DNA of 64,000 bases from contig CAZMVB010000010.1 of the NCBI GenBank assembly GCA_964569795.1, positions 1 to 64,000 on the forward strand, read 5' to 3'. Under the pieces are notes generated by a model. That model ran no database searches. It was not told the origin of the DNA and worked only from the letters and a program-made list of their open reading frames with translations. Of the stretch, positions 7,271-15,846 are shown piece after piece. This DNA comes from JAHJDS01 sp964569795. Lineage in GTDB: Bacteria; Desulfobacterota; Desulfarculia; Desulfarculales; JAHJDS01. Within the stretch, counting starts at the first letter, position 1. Each line of letters starts with the position of its first letter. The position numbers and the translations under genes were made by a program.

Positions 7271-8115
7271 GATTTTTTTCCTATCCGTATAGCCACGTCA
7301 GCCCCAAGTTTGGGGTTGCCGATGCCGGTTGCTCCAAACTTTTGCCAAAACACCCCAAGGTTAGTTTTTTCTTCCTCCGAAGGCATTTGAATGTTTCCCT
7401 CGTATTTATAAACAACTTCAATATGATTTTGGGCCATCATATTGTCAAACCAATTATAAAATCGAGAGTCATTGTTGTCTACAAATAAGATGACAGCCCC
7501 AGACTTCATTGATGTGAATACGTGAGTTAAATACGTCTCTGATTGATTTTTAAATCCATATATTTCCGAAAGGAAATAAATTACTGTAAACAAATCGGCC
7601 TGCAAATATTTTATCAGCGGTATGTTTTCGTTCGATGTCACGTCAATTGTGGCGAAATTGGTTGCTCCGCCGGCCGGTCCGCACTCCACTTCATTAAACA
7701 ACTCACTCCAAGAATCACTCCAAACCTGGTGCTTGTCAACTATCCAGCAGTTGATGCGACAATGATTTTCACTCTGTTCCATGTATTTAATTATCCCAAC
7801 AAGATCGCTTCCGGGGCCACCACCCAAACAAGTTACAGGCAAGATGCTTGTGCGTTGAAACAATTGTGAAAGTATAGGATGAAAACTAATTATTTCAGCA
7901 ACATATGACGCATGGGCGGCGGTGTATGTATATATGTAGGCAAATCTGGTTGCAGGATCGCTATAGTCAATCGATATGCCCGACAACAAATTACGGTACT
8001 GATTCCGCAAATAATGAATTTTGTCTTGAATCAATGCGTCCTTCGTTGAGTCCGGTCCATTCATTTGACTATAAAGCTCCTGAAGGACTTTCGCCATAAC
8101 TTGAAAGCACTGCAT
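7267..8115 (-). CDS. Putative SAM-dependent methyltransferase-fold protein, AT-rich
   Basis: This 282-residue protein has a Rossmann-type glycine loop (VTCLGGGPGSDLVGI, around residues 93-107), followed by an acidic residue after the second strand (WIVDKH) and D-V-T-S. This is the layout of class I SAM methyltransferases. No subfamily is recognised. The gene is markedly more AT-rich than the chromosome around it, as is its upstream region, which suggests horizontal gain. The ATG at 8115 has AGGAAG 6 nt upstream. It overlaps DUF1848 by four bases, so the two products probably act together. Confidence 0.65.
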   Translation of the reverse strand: MQCFQVMAKVLQELYSQMNGPDSTKDALIQDKIHYLRNQYRNLLSGISIDYSDPATRFAYIYTYTAAHASYVAEIISFHPILSQLFQRTSILPVTCLGGGPGSDLVGIIKYMEQSENHCRINCWIVDKHQVWSDSWSELFNEVECGPAGGATNFATIDVTSNENIPLIKYLQADLFTVIYFLSEIYGFKNQSETYLTHVFTSMKSGAVILFVDNNDSRFYNWFDNMMAQNHIEVVYKYEGNIQMPSEEEKTNLGVFWQKFGATGIGNPKLGADVAIRIGKKS

Positions 8116-8457
8116 TTTAACTTCCTATTGTCCTTTTGTTATTATAAATCATATCATTTTACAAAATCAATTACAACTAAATTTTATTTAGACTTGTTAA
8201 GTCAACCAAAATAAATTCCAGAATTTTTTCAGAATGATTAAAGATAATCAATAACGTATAAGGAGCACCCCTTATACCATCAGATTGAACCTCAGATCGA
8301 CATCGGTAGCCGGTTGTCCGCCGCGAATTCCCCAGTTGGCCAGGGGCGGCTAGTGGAGGATGATCAGAACATTGGCCGGGGGAACGCCGGGCGGTTTCAG
8401 GCGGGAGACAATTTCATTAAAAAGTTGGTTCTTGGACCCGTGTGAAATACGGCCTTT
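8116..8457. other. Intergenic: AT-rich leader of the methyltransferase/DUF1848 pair
   Basis: Positions 8116-8260 are strongly AT-rich and probably hold the minus-strand promoter of the island. Positions 8280-8457 return to GC-rich sequence downstream of the next operon. No coding frame with family similarity, RNA gene or clear terminator is seen. Confidence 0.5.
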
Positions 8458-8784
8458 TTATTCCCCGATCTCGGCAAAGACCGGGCTTCTTTGCTTGAGA
8501 TGGTCCAGGGCCCGGGCGGCCCGCTGGAGCTTGCGGACCGAGCGCCAGATCAGCCAGCCCCCCAGACCGATCAGGCAGGCGCAGATTATCAAGAGCGGAA
8601 TCAGCCACGGCAGGGAGCGCATCACGTGCCACTCCCGGGACAGGATGATCAGAAAACTCAGGACCCCCATGGGCAGGGCCAGGATGGCGATGCCGGTCCG
8701 CAGGGCGGCCAGCTGGGTCCGCTTCTCGGCCAAAAGAAGCTTGGCCTCGTTGATCAGCAGGCTGGTGTCCTCTTCCGCGGCCAC
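8458..8784 (-). CDS. Small two-helix membrane protein, DUF202-like
   Basis: This 108-residue protein has two hydrophobic helices (about residues 31-50 and 60-80). It carries an EKRTQLAALRTGIAILAL segment that resembles the R-T-x-L-A-x-x-R-T-G core of DUF202 membrane proteins. The start is a GTG at 8784 with GGAG upstream; the much longer open frame above it only overlaps cooC and is not used. It is the third gene of the DUF3786-cooC operon, 14 nt after cooC. The role is unknown. Confidence 0.6.
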   Translation of the reverse strand: MAAEEDTSLLINEAKLLLAEKRTQLAALRTGIAILALPMGVLSFLIILSREWHVMRSLPWLIPLLIICACLIGLGGWLIWRSVRKLQRAARALDHLKQRSPVFAEIGE

Positions 8785-8798
8785 GCCGGGTCTCCGTC

Positions 8799-9560
8799 TC
8801 AGGCCATCATGTCGCCAACCACCCGGTCCACGATCGCCCTGGCCTCGGGCGCGGTCTCGAACGGGGATTTCCCCGCCAGATCGGCCTCGATGATCGCATC
8901 GGTGTACGGCAGGAAGCACAGGAACTGGAAGTCGGCCAGGTTGTTTCGGAGGAAATCCTCGTCGGCCTGGCCGCGGATCTTGTTGCCCACCAGGAAGACC
9001 TTGTCCAGGCCGATGTCGGCCGCCAGGTCCCGGATGTGCTGGGCCGTCTCGATGGACCGCCGGCCCGGCTCGACGACCACGATCAGCCGGTCCACGCTCT
9101 TGGCCGTGCCCCGGCCCAGGTGTTCCAGCCCGGCCTCCATGTCCATGACCAGGGCCTGGTCCCTGACCAGGATGAGGTGGGTCACCAGGACTTTGAGCAA
9201 GGTGCTTTCCGGGCAGATGCACCCGCCGCCGCCCTTCTCGACCCCGCCCAGGACCATCAGCCGGACGTTGCCCTTTTTCAGGGCCAGCTTGGCCGGCAGG
9301 TCGTCCACCTTGGGGTTGAGCTTGAAGTAGCTGCCCATGGAGCCGACCTTGGCCTCGGTCCGCTCCTCGATCAGGTCCTTCATCTGCGAGATGGGCACGA
9401 TCTCGTCGGCCTGCTCGAAGCCGAGGGCCCCGGCCAGGTTGGCGTCCGGGTCGGCGTCAATGGCCAGGACCTCGACGCCCCGCTGGGCCAGGGACTGGAT
9501 CAGCAGCGCGGCAAAGGTGGTCTTGCCCACCCCGCCCTTGCCGGATATGGCCAGTTTCAT
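8799..9560 (-). CDS. cooC: CooC-type carbon monoxide dehydrogenase maturation ATPase
   Basis: This 253-residue MinD/ParA-family ATPase has a deviant Walker A at the N-terminus (SGKGGVGKTT, residues 6-15) and a D-A-D-P-D-A-N-L segment after strand two. It also has the GGGGCIC motif near residue 113, whose C-x-C is the metal-binding signature of CooC. CooC dimers deliver nickel to the C-cluster of Ni-CO dehydrogenase or acetyl-CoA synthase. The start overlaps the stop of DUF3786 by ATGA, so the two are coupled. No CODH gene is in the window, so it serves an enzyme encoded elsewhere. Confidence 0.88.
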   Translation of the reverse strand: MKLAISGKGGVGKTTFAALLIQSLAQRGVEVLAIDADPDANLAGALGFEQADEIVPISQMKDLIEERTEAKVGSMGSYFKLNPKVDDLPAKLALKKGNVRLMVLGGVEKGGGGCICPESTLLKVLVTHLILVRDQALVMDMEAGLEHLGRGTAKSVDRLIVVVEPGRRSIETAQHIRDLAADIGLDKVFLVGNKIRGQADEDFLRNNLADFQFLCFLPYTDAIIEADLAGKSPFETAPEARAIVDRVVGDMMA

Positions 9561-10192
9561 TTACTGTCTCCCTTTGCTCGCCCGGCCAGGCCGATCATGG
9601 GATAGACGATCATCCCGGACAGGACGGCCACGTCCTCGGTCGAGAGGTAGTGTCCGACGTTGGCGTCGAACAAAAGGTTGCCCTCGGGGGGAAACTCGTC
9701 GTCGCCGGCGTAGATCAGCAGGGCCACGTCCACCCGGGGAAAGGCGGGGACGATGACCGAGGCGTCGCCCAGATCGGCCGGCGCGGCCGCGTACAGCTCG
9801 GCGGCGATATCGACCATCAGTTGAGGCTGACGGCCGAAGACGTTGACCAGCGGGTCCTTGGCCCGCCGGCAAAAGGCCCCCCAGTAAAAGTCGGCGGCGT
9901 GGACCTCGCGGAAGGTGATCCACTCGCCCCGGGGCAAGGTCCCGTCGGCGGTGAGCAGGTAGTGCAGCACCAGGCCCTTGATTGTCAGGTGCGGCTCCGG
10001 GCCGCCCTCGGCCGGGATCACGTCCATTGGGTCGCCGCCGACCAGAAATTTTTTATTTAAAAAAATTACCTCCAGCCGCCCATCGCCGGCGATGGTCACG
10101 CCGGCCCGATCGGCCATCAGGTCAAGGTCGCGTTCGCCGAATTCCCGGGCGGCCAGGTCGAACGTGGCCTGAAAATCATCCATGCGGGCCAA
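9557..10192 (-). CDS. DUF3786 domain protein
   Basis: This 211-residue protein is recognisable as DUF3786 from its C-terminal half: SVIVPAFPRVDVALLIYAGD, a PEGNLLFDANVGHYL stretch and ED-V-A-V-L-S at the end. The family is common in anaerobes with the Wood-Ljungdahl pathway, though its function is not established to my knowledge. A TTG at 10192 lies 5 nt after AGGAGG and is preferred; an ATG at 10183 is the alternative. It leads an operon with cooC and the small membrane protein, so a link to CODH/ACS maturation is a reasonable inference. Confidence 0.8.
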   Translation of the reverse strand: MARMDDFQATFDLAAREFGERDLDLMADRAGVTIAGDGRLEVIFLNKKFLVGGDPMDVIPAEGGPEPHLTIKGLVLHYLLTADGTLPRGEWITFREVHAADFYWGAFCRRAKDPLVNVFGRQPQLMVDIAAELYAAAPADLGDASVIVPAFPRVDVALLIYAGDDEFPPEGNLLFDANVGHYLSTEDVAVLSGMIVYPMIGLAGRAKGDSK

Positions 10193-10328
10193 GGCGGCCT
10201 CCTGCTAGATCCGATGATGAATAATGCCCTAACTATAGGGTGGTCCAGGACGATTGTCCACCCGGGTCGGCTTGGCCCGGCGGTCAAGGTCGTGATATTG
10301 TTTTTATGAAAAATTTCGGAGGCCCCCC

Positions 10329-11042
10329 ATGGCCCGGCGCAAGAAGAAACAGACCTCCGGCCCGAAACAGACCCGGCCCGAGAAATTTCACGCCCCCTTT
10401 GCCGGGCTCAAGAAGCGACTGCCCCTCTCCCCGCTCCCGAGTGACACCTCGCCGCCGTCCGAACCCGAGCCTAAAACCCTCCCCGAGAACGAGGACGCCC
10501 TGTTCGCCCAGGCCATGACCGGCGTCACCCCTATGAGCGACCGGGACCGCGGCCCGGTGCCGCCGCGTCCCGAGTTCGACCGGCCGCCCATCCGGATCAA
10601 CCCCCAGCTCCAGGAAGACCTCGAGGTCCTGGCCCAGCTGGCCGAGATGGTCCACGGCTCGGCCCCCCTGGACATCCGGTTCAGCGACGAATACGTGGAG
10701 GGGTTCGCTCCGGGGCTTAATCCGGAGCTGGCCGAGCGGCTGCGCCAGGGGGCCTTTCCGGTTCAGGACTACGTTGACCTGCACGGCCTGGGCAAAGACG
10801 AGGCCCGGGTCGCGGCCGAGAATTTCATCCGCGGCTCCCGGGTCAAGGGCTTTCGGTCGGTGCTCGTCGTCCACGGCCGGGGCCTGGGTTCCCGGGATCA
10901 TGTGCCGGTCCTGAAAAAGGAGGTGGTGGACGCCCTTTCCCGGAAGCGTTTCCGGTCCCAGGTCCTGGGATTCTGCACCGCCCGGCCCGTGGACGGCGGG
11001 ACCGGGGCCCTGTACGTCCTGCTGACCCGGTGGCGGGGGTAA
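10329..11042 (+). CDS. Smr domain protein
   Basis: This 237-residue protein has a basic, proline-rich N-terminal tail (residues 1-70) and a C-terminal Smr domain: VDLHGLGKDEARV, then VLVVHGRGLGS, ending with G-T-G-A-L-Y-V-L-L. The D-L-H-G and H-G-x-G motifs are those of the MutS2 C-terminal nuclease-like domain; stand-alone Smr proteins are thought to cut or bind branched DNA or RNA. It starts at ATG 10329 with CGGAGG close upstream. It is transcribed divergently from the DUF3786 operon. Confidence 0.85.
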   Translation: MARRKKKQTSGPKQTRPEKFHAPFAGLKKRLPLSPLPSDTSPPSEPEPKTLPENEDALFAQAMTGVTPMSDRDRGPVPPRPEFDRPPIRINPQLQEDLEVLAQLAEMVHGSAPLDIRFSDEYVEGFAPGLNPELAERLRQGAFPVQDYVDLHGLGKDEARVAAENFIRGSRVKGFRSVLVVHGRGLGSRDHVPVLKKEVVDALSRKRFRSQVLGFCTARPVDGGTGALYVLLTRWRG

Positions 11043-11236
11043 ATCGACCCGGCCGTGACCCGGGCGTACATTGCCGCCCGGGGAAGACCCTTGGTTTACG
11101 GACTTGATATTTTTTCAAAATTCTGGCATGTAAGGGTAATTCGGTACTACAAAAAACGAGGTCTGATCACCTTGCCTCCGGTCTCCCCCGCCCATTTCGG
11201 CCGCGGCGCGGCCCCGACCACGCGAGGCCCGGAACG

Positions 11237-13030
11237 GTGATTTTCGGGGAGACCGGACGATCGCCCTGGGCTGCCTTGGGGCTGTGCGGCCTGGTGCTGG
11301 CCCTGGTGCTCCGCCTGGGGGCGGTGTGGGGGCCGTTCACCTCGCCCCTGGACGACCCGGCCGTGGGTCCGGCCATTGCCGCCCGTTATCACGTCGAGTG
11401 TGGATTCGATGTCACCTTCGGCCTGCCGGTCCGCTTCGCGGCCCCTGAAACAGGCGGTCCGGGGGCGACCCGGTTCGACCTGTCCCTGCCCATCGGCGGA
11501 CCCCTCTACCTGGGCGGCTGGTTCTCGGTGTTCGGAATCCGTCCGGCCGTGGCCCGATCGGCCGGACTGCTGTTCTGGTTATTGGGGCTGCTCGCCCTGT
11601 TCCATCTGGTCTGGCGCATGTATGGCCCGCTGACCGCGGGCACCATGCTGCTCTTTGTGGCCCTGTCCCCGGCCGGGGTGATCCTGGGCGTTCGGGCCGG
11701 TCCGGCCCAGGCGGCCCTGGGTCTGGCCCTGGTCACCATCTGGGCCTACCTCACCTGGGTGGACAAGCGCCGGGAAATCTTCAAGGTGATCATGTGGCTC
11801 GCCTTCGGGCTGGCGGTCGTTCTGGACTGGTCGGTCCTGGTCCTGGCGGTGGTCATCCCGCTCCATTACCACCTGACCGTGTCCCGGGCCTGGCGCTACT
11901 GGCCGCCGGTCCTGGTCTTTCCCGGCCTGGCCGCGGTGTACCTGGGTCTGCACCTGCTGTTCACCCACCTGGCCCTGGCCAGGATCGTCGGCCCCGGCAC
12001 GTTCCTGTCCGCCTGGGCCGCTCAACTGGCCGTCAATCCGGTACAGTGGCTGATGTCACTGTGGCGGGCGGCCTTGAACTGGCTGACCCTGCCGCTCGTG
12101 CTCCTGGGCCTGGTCTGGATCTATACCCGGCTTTTCCCGGCCAGATACCCGGACATGGTCAACCCGCCCCGGGTGACCGAGCTTATCCTCGATCCCCGGA
12201 TTCCGATCCGGCCGCGGACCGGCCTGTTATGGCTGCTGCTGGCCCTGGCCCTGATCCCGGTGGTGCTGGCTCCGGTCTGGGCGGTCCATCATTCCCAGGC
12301 CTGGTGGCCGCTGCTCTTCTTCCTGTCCCTGGCCGCGGCCCGGGCCCTGGACGGCCTGGCCGTCCGCCTCGACCGCCTGGAAGACCGGGCGGTCCTTCGG
12401 TCCTCGGTGATGGTTGTGGTGGCGCTTTGGGCCGCGGTCCAACTGGTCATGGTCTGGCCGGCCCGCGGCACCGAGGCCCGGGACCTGGGGCGGTTCCTGG
12501 CCGCCGAAACACGGCCCGTCCAGACCATCGCCACGGTCTGGCCCCGCCCGGATCCGGCGGTCGAATTTTACGCCCAGCGGAGGTTCAGGCGCCTGCCGCC
12601 CGGCCGGGACGATTCCGCACTGATCAAGGCCGGAAAGTTCACCCGTCTGGTGGCCCGGAAGAGCCGGATCAAAAAGGGGACCTGGCTGGACCGGCTGGTC
12701 CGGACCCATGCCACCAAGACCCAGGGTCCCTGGGTGCTCGTCTTTCTGGACAAGAGGCTCCCGCCCCCGCCGCCGCCACGGCCGATCAAGAAGGTCCTGA
12801 AAAAGCCGGCCCGGCCGACCCGGACCCTTGTCCCGAGGGGGGTCCTGCCCGGGGCCAAGCCCGGGGTCAAACCCCCGGCCAAGCCGGCCAAACCCGGGGT
12901 CAAACCTCCAGCCAAGCCGGCCAGGCCCGGGGTCAAACCTCCGGCCAAGCCGGCCGAACCGGGGCCGACCGTCCCGGCCAAGCCCAAGCCCAAGCCGGAG
13001 TCCCGGCCGGGCCTGAAGGTCGATATTTAA
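11237..13030 (+). CDS. Glycosyltransferase 39-like multi-pass membrane protein with a Pro/Lys repeat tail
   Basis: This 597-residue protein has about ten hydrophobic helices between residues 10 and 400. It has an acidic first loop (SPLDDPAVGPAIAARYH), resembling PMT/ArnT-type glycosyltransferases that use polyprenyl-phosphate sugars. A soluble region follows. The C-terminal 95 residues are low-complexity Pro/Lys/Ala with three near-identical 11-residue repeats of the PGVKPPAKPAK type, probably an extended, positively charged tail. A GTG at 11237 is the start. The sugar and acceptor are unknown. It is convergent with hypE. Confidence 0.7.
   Translation: MIFGETGRSPWAALGLCGLVLALVLRLGAVWGPFTSPLDDPAVGPAIAARYHVECGFDVTFGLPVRFAAPETGGPGATRFDLSLPIGGPLYLGGWFSVFGIRPAVARSAGLLFWLLGLLALFHLVWRMYGPLTAGTMLLFVALSPAGVILGVRAGPAQAALGLALVTIWAYLTWVDKRREIFKVIMWLAFGLAVVLDWSVLVLAVVIPLHYHLTVSRAWRYWPPVLVFPGLAAVYLGLHLLFTHLALARIVGPGTFLSAWAAQLAVNPVQWLMSLWRAALNWLTLPLVLLGLVWIYTRLFPARYPDMVNPPRVTELILDPRIPIRPRTGLLWLLLALALIPVVLAPVWAVHHSQAWWPLLFFLSLAAARALDGLAVRLDRLEDRAVLRSSVMVVVALWAAVQLVMVWPARGTEARDLGRFLAAETRPVQTIATVWPRPDPAVEFYAQRRFRRLPPGRDDSALIKAGKFTRLVARKSRIKKGTWLDRLVRTHATKTQGPWVLVFLDKRLPPPPPPRPIKKVLKKPARPTRTLVPRGVLPGAKPGVKPPAKPAKPGVKPPAKPARPGVKPPAKPAEPGPTVPAKPKPKPESRPGLKVDI
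12860..12958 (+). repeat. Three 33-bp tandem repeats inside the GT39-like gene
   Basis: Units run 12860-12892, 12893-12925 and 12926-12958, differing at a few positions. They encode PGVKPPAKP-type 11-mers in frame. Confidence 0.85.
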
Positions 13031-13058
13031 GGGGAAGACCGGCAGGCCGGCCGCGGTG

Positions 13059-14066
13059 TCAGCAGATGCGCGGCAGTTGCTGCCCGGTGAGGACGTCCAC
13101 GATCCGGCGGCCGCCGATGACCGTCTCGAGATAGACCCTTCCTTTTGGACCGGCCACGGCCCGGCCGATGACGGCCGCCCCGGCCCCGACCGGGTGGCGT
13201 TTCATGGCCCCCAGGATCTGGTCCGCCGCTCCGGCCTCGGCCCAGACGATGACCTTGCCCTCATTGGCCAGGTACAGGGGGTCCAGCCCCAGGACCTCGC
13301 AGGCCCCGGCCACCTCGGGCCGGATCGGGACGGCCGTCTCCTTTAGCTCGATGGACAGGCCGGAACTGGCGGCTACCTCGACCACGGCCGTGGCCAGGCC
13401 GCCCCGGGTCGGGTCGCGCAGGGCGTGGATCGCCCCCGGCGCGGCGGCCAGGACGTCGGCCACCAGGTGGTTGAGCGGGGCCGAGTCGCTGATCACCGGG
13501 GTCTTGAGGGGCAGGCCCTCACGGCCGGCCAGGATGGCCACCCCGTGATCGCCGATGGTGCCGCTGACCAGGCAGACGTCGCCCTCGCGGACCTTGTCCG
13601 CGGCCACGTCCAGGCCGTCCGGGATCAGGCCCACCCCGGCGGTGTTGATGAAGATCTTGTCCGCCTGGCCCCGGCCGACCACCTTGGTGTCCCCGCACAG
13701 GACCTGGACCCCGGCCGCGGCCACGGCCCGGGCCATGGAGTCCACCACCCGGATCAGGTCCGCCACGGGCAGCCCCTCCTCCAGGATGAACCCTGCGCTC
13801 AGAAACAGGGGCCTGGCCCCGCGCATGGACAGGTCATTGACCGTGCCGTGAACGGCCAGCGAGCCGATGTCTCCCCCGGGGAAAAAGATGGGATCGACCA
13901 CGTACGAGTCCGTGGTCAGGGCCAGCCGGGTCCCGGGCGAGTCGAACGCGGCCGCGTCGTTCAAGGTTTTCAGCTCTGGATTGCCCAGCCGGGGCAGGAA
14001 GATCTCGGCCAAGAGCTCCTGGGAGGCCCTACCGCCGGCGCCGTGATCCAGTCGAATTCGATCCAT
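13059..14066 (-). CDS. hypE: Hydrogenase maturation protein HypE
   Basis: This 335-residue ATP-dependent enzyme dehydrates the thiocarbamoyl group on its own C-terminal cysteine to thiocyanate, supplying the cyanide ligands of NiFe-hydrogenase. Visible marks are the N-terminal DHGAGG, LTTDSYVV, GTVNDL and RDPTRGG motifs of the AIR-synthase/SelD fold, and the required C-terminal ending PRIC. The motif set and the C-terminal Cys separate it from SelD and ThiL. It follows uppP on the same strand by 8 bases; no other hyp genes are nearby. Confidence 0.95.
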   Translation of the reverse strand: MDRIRLDHGAGGRASQELLAEIFLPRLGNPELKTLNDAAAFDSPGTRLALTTDSYVVDPIFFPGGDIGSLAVHGTVNDLSMRGARPLFLSAGFILEEGLPVADLIRVVDSMARAVAAAGVQVLCGDTKVVGRGQADKIFINTAGVGLIPDGLDVAADKVREGDVCLVSGTIGDHGVAILAGREGLPLKTPVISDSAPLNHLVADVLAAAPGAIHALRDPTRGGLATAVVEVAASSGLSIELKETAVPIRPEVAGACEVLGLDPLYLANEGKVIVWAEAGAADQILGAMKRHPVGAGAAVIGRAVAGPKGRVYLETVIGGRRIVDVLTGQQLPRIC

Positions 14067-14074
14067 GCCTCACC

Positions 14075-14986
14075 TTACAAGACCAGGGCGAGCAACCCCA
14101 GCAGGATGCAGTAGGGGGCAAAATACCATAATTTACCCCGGCCGACGAGCCAGACCAGCAGGGCCAGGGCCAGATAGCCCACCACCGCCGCCACCCCGGC
14201 CCCCAGGATCATCAGGCCCGGGCTGACCGAGCTGGACACGCCCTCCATGAACTGCAGGGCCAGGGCCCCCAGAATGGCCGGGATGGACAGCAGAAACGAG
14301 AACCGGACCGCCAGGGACGGCTCGAGGCCGGCGAACAGGCCGACGGCGATGGTCGTCCCCGAGCGGGATACCCCGGGGATGATGGCCAGGCCCTGGGCCA
14401 GCCCGATGAGCAGGGCCCGCCCGATCCCGAACCGCCCGACGCCCCGCCTCGCCCGGCCGACAAAGGCCGTCAGGCCCAGCAGCCAGCCGGTGAAGATCAG
14501 GGCGAAGCCGACCGCGACCACCGAGGTGAAGGCGGCCTCGAGGGCGTCTTTGAACAGGATTCCGATCAGGCCCGTGGGGATCGTTCCGGCCACCACCAGC
14601 ACGGCCAGCCGCAGGTCGGTCCGCTCGGCCCACGCCCGGCGCCGGACCCGGGCCGGACCGAGCAGCAGCGGCAGATAAGGCAACTGGACGATGATCCGCC
14701 ACACCTCCCGCCGCAGAAAAAAGACCACCGCCGCCAGGGTGCCCACGTGCAGGGCCACGTCGAGCATGAGTTCCGACTGCCCCAGGCCGGTCAGGCCCAG
14801 GCCGCCCAGGAGGGCCGAGACGTGGCTGAGGGGCCAGGCCCCGATCAGTCCCTTGGCCGCCACCACCAGGTCGGGCCGATACAAGCCCAGCAAATACTGG
14901 CCGATGACCAGGTGTCCCGAACTGCTGACCGGCAGGAACTCGGTCAGTCCCTGAACCAGGCCGAGGATGATCACCTTGAGCGCCAT
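14075..14986 (-). CDS. uppP: Undecaprenyl-diphosphatase UppP/BacA
   Basis: This 303-residue integral membrane enzyme dephosphorylates undecaprenyl pyrophosphate to recycle the peptidoglycan lipid carrier. Both catalytic motifs are present: GLTEFLPVSSSGHL near residue 14, and the inverted-repeat counterpart GLAIIPGVSRSGTT around residue 195. About eight transmembrane helices are visible and the length is slightly above the usual 265-280. It is upstream of hypE on the same strand, probably co-transcribed without functional connection. Confidence 0.95.
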   Translation of the reverse strand: MALKVIILGLVQGLTEFLPVSSSGHLVIGQYLLGLYRPDLVVAAKGLIGAWPLSHVSALLGGLGLTGLGQSELMLDVALHVGTLAAVVFFLRREVWRIIVQLPYLPLLLGPARVRRRAWAERTDLRLAVLVVAGTIPTGLIGILFKDALEAAFTSVVAVGFALIFTGWLLGLTAFVGRARRGVGRFGIGRALLIGLAQGLAIIPGVSRSGTTIAVGLFAGLEPSLAVRFSFLLSIPAILGALALQFMEGVSSSVSPGLMILGAGVAAVVGYLALALLVWLVGRGKLWYFAPYCILLGLLALVL

Positions 14987-15129
14987 GTCTCCCCCGTATC
15001 TCTATTTAATCCGCGTCAGCATACTCCCGGGGACCGGGGTTGTCCACGACTTGTTCCGCTCCCGCGCCCGGTCACGGGAGACAATTTGGCCTTGTCGGCC
15101 TCGGACCTGACCCGGTAAGCTGGGGAACA

Positions 15130-15813
15130 ATGGGGCCTGATCAAAAAAAATTGAGCGCGGCCGCGGCCGATTTTCGATGGCTCTTGGATCGCGGTTATCC
15201 CCGCCGGGCGTCCCTGACCCTGGTCGGCAACCGCCATGACCTGACGGCCGAGGCCCGGGATCTGCTGCATCGCGGGGTCTTTGCCCGGGCTGCGGCCGAG
15301 GCCCGCCGGGCCAAGCTGATCCGACCGGACCAAATCAAAGGCCGGGTCCTGGGCCTGGACGGCCACAACGTGATCATCACCGTCGAGTCGGCCCTGCTGG
15401 GCCGGCCCCTGATCCTGGCCGATGACGGGGTGGTCCGGGACATCGCCCGGCTGTCGGCCGCCTTTCGGCCCAGCCCGACCACTGACCGGGCCCTGGACCT
15501 GGTCATGGAGGCCCTCGGGGACCTGGGCCCGGCCGAGATTGTCGTGATGCTGGACGAACGGATGTCCAGAAGCGGCGACCTGGCGGCCGAGTTTCGACGC
15601 CTGATGGATCGGGCCGGACTGCGAGGCGACGCCCGGGCCGTGCCCGTCCCGGAAAGGGAGTTGGTCGAACTAGACGGCCCAATGGCCACCTCGGACTCGG
15701 TCCTGATGGACCAGGTCGCCGCGGTCTTCGACCTGGCCGGCTGGATCGCCGTTGAACGGATCCGGTGCGATCTTGTGTCTATATTTGATTCAGACCGGCC
15801 TCGGCCGGATTAG
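15130..15813 (+). CDS. DUF434 domain protein
   Basis: This 227-residue soluble protein carries the DUF434 signature: FRWLLDRGYPRRASLTLVGN-type start, then R-H-D-L and LGLDGHNVIITVES around residue 75. The family is mostly archaeal and anaerobic-bacterial and has no assigned function; a nuclease-like fold (D-G-x-N, D-D) has been a suggestion, which I treat as inference. The ATG at 15130 has GGGGA close upstream and is preferred to the frame opening at 15040. Confidence 0.75.
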   Translation: MGPDQKKLSAAAADFRWLLDRGYPRRASLTLVGNRHDLTAEARDLLHRGVFARAAAEARRAKLIRPDQIKGRVLGLDGHNVIITVESALLGRPLILADDGVVRDIARLSAAFRPSPTTDRALDLVMEALGDLGPAEIVVMLDERMSRSGDLAAEFRRLMDRAGLRGDARAVPVPERELVELDGPMATSDSVLMDQVAAVFDLAGWIAVERIRCDLVSIFDSDRPRPD

Positions 15814-15846
15814 GGGAACGAACGCCTGATCTGGTCCGGGTGACTA

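Noticed and set aside
6335..8115. A phage-defence or toxin-antitoxin system
   Set aside because: The AT-rich pair looks transferred, but neither protein shows nuclease, toxin or restriction motifs and no mobile element borders it.
8458..9222. A 254-residue minus-strand protein
   Set aside because: Its first ~145 codons only overlap cooC in another frame. The real gene starts at GTG 8784 with a ribosome binding site.
12860..12958. CRISPR-like array
   Set aside because: Repeats are directly adjacent without spacers, are in frame, and code for a Pro/Lys tail.
13059..14066. SelD (selenophosphate synthetase), tempting because of the nearby selenoprotein
   Set aside because: The protein ends in PRIC and carries HypE motifs. 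The N-terminal Cys/Sec-Gly-rich motif of SelD is absent.
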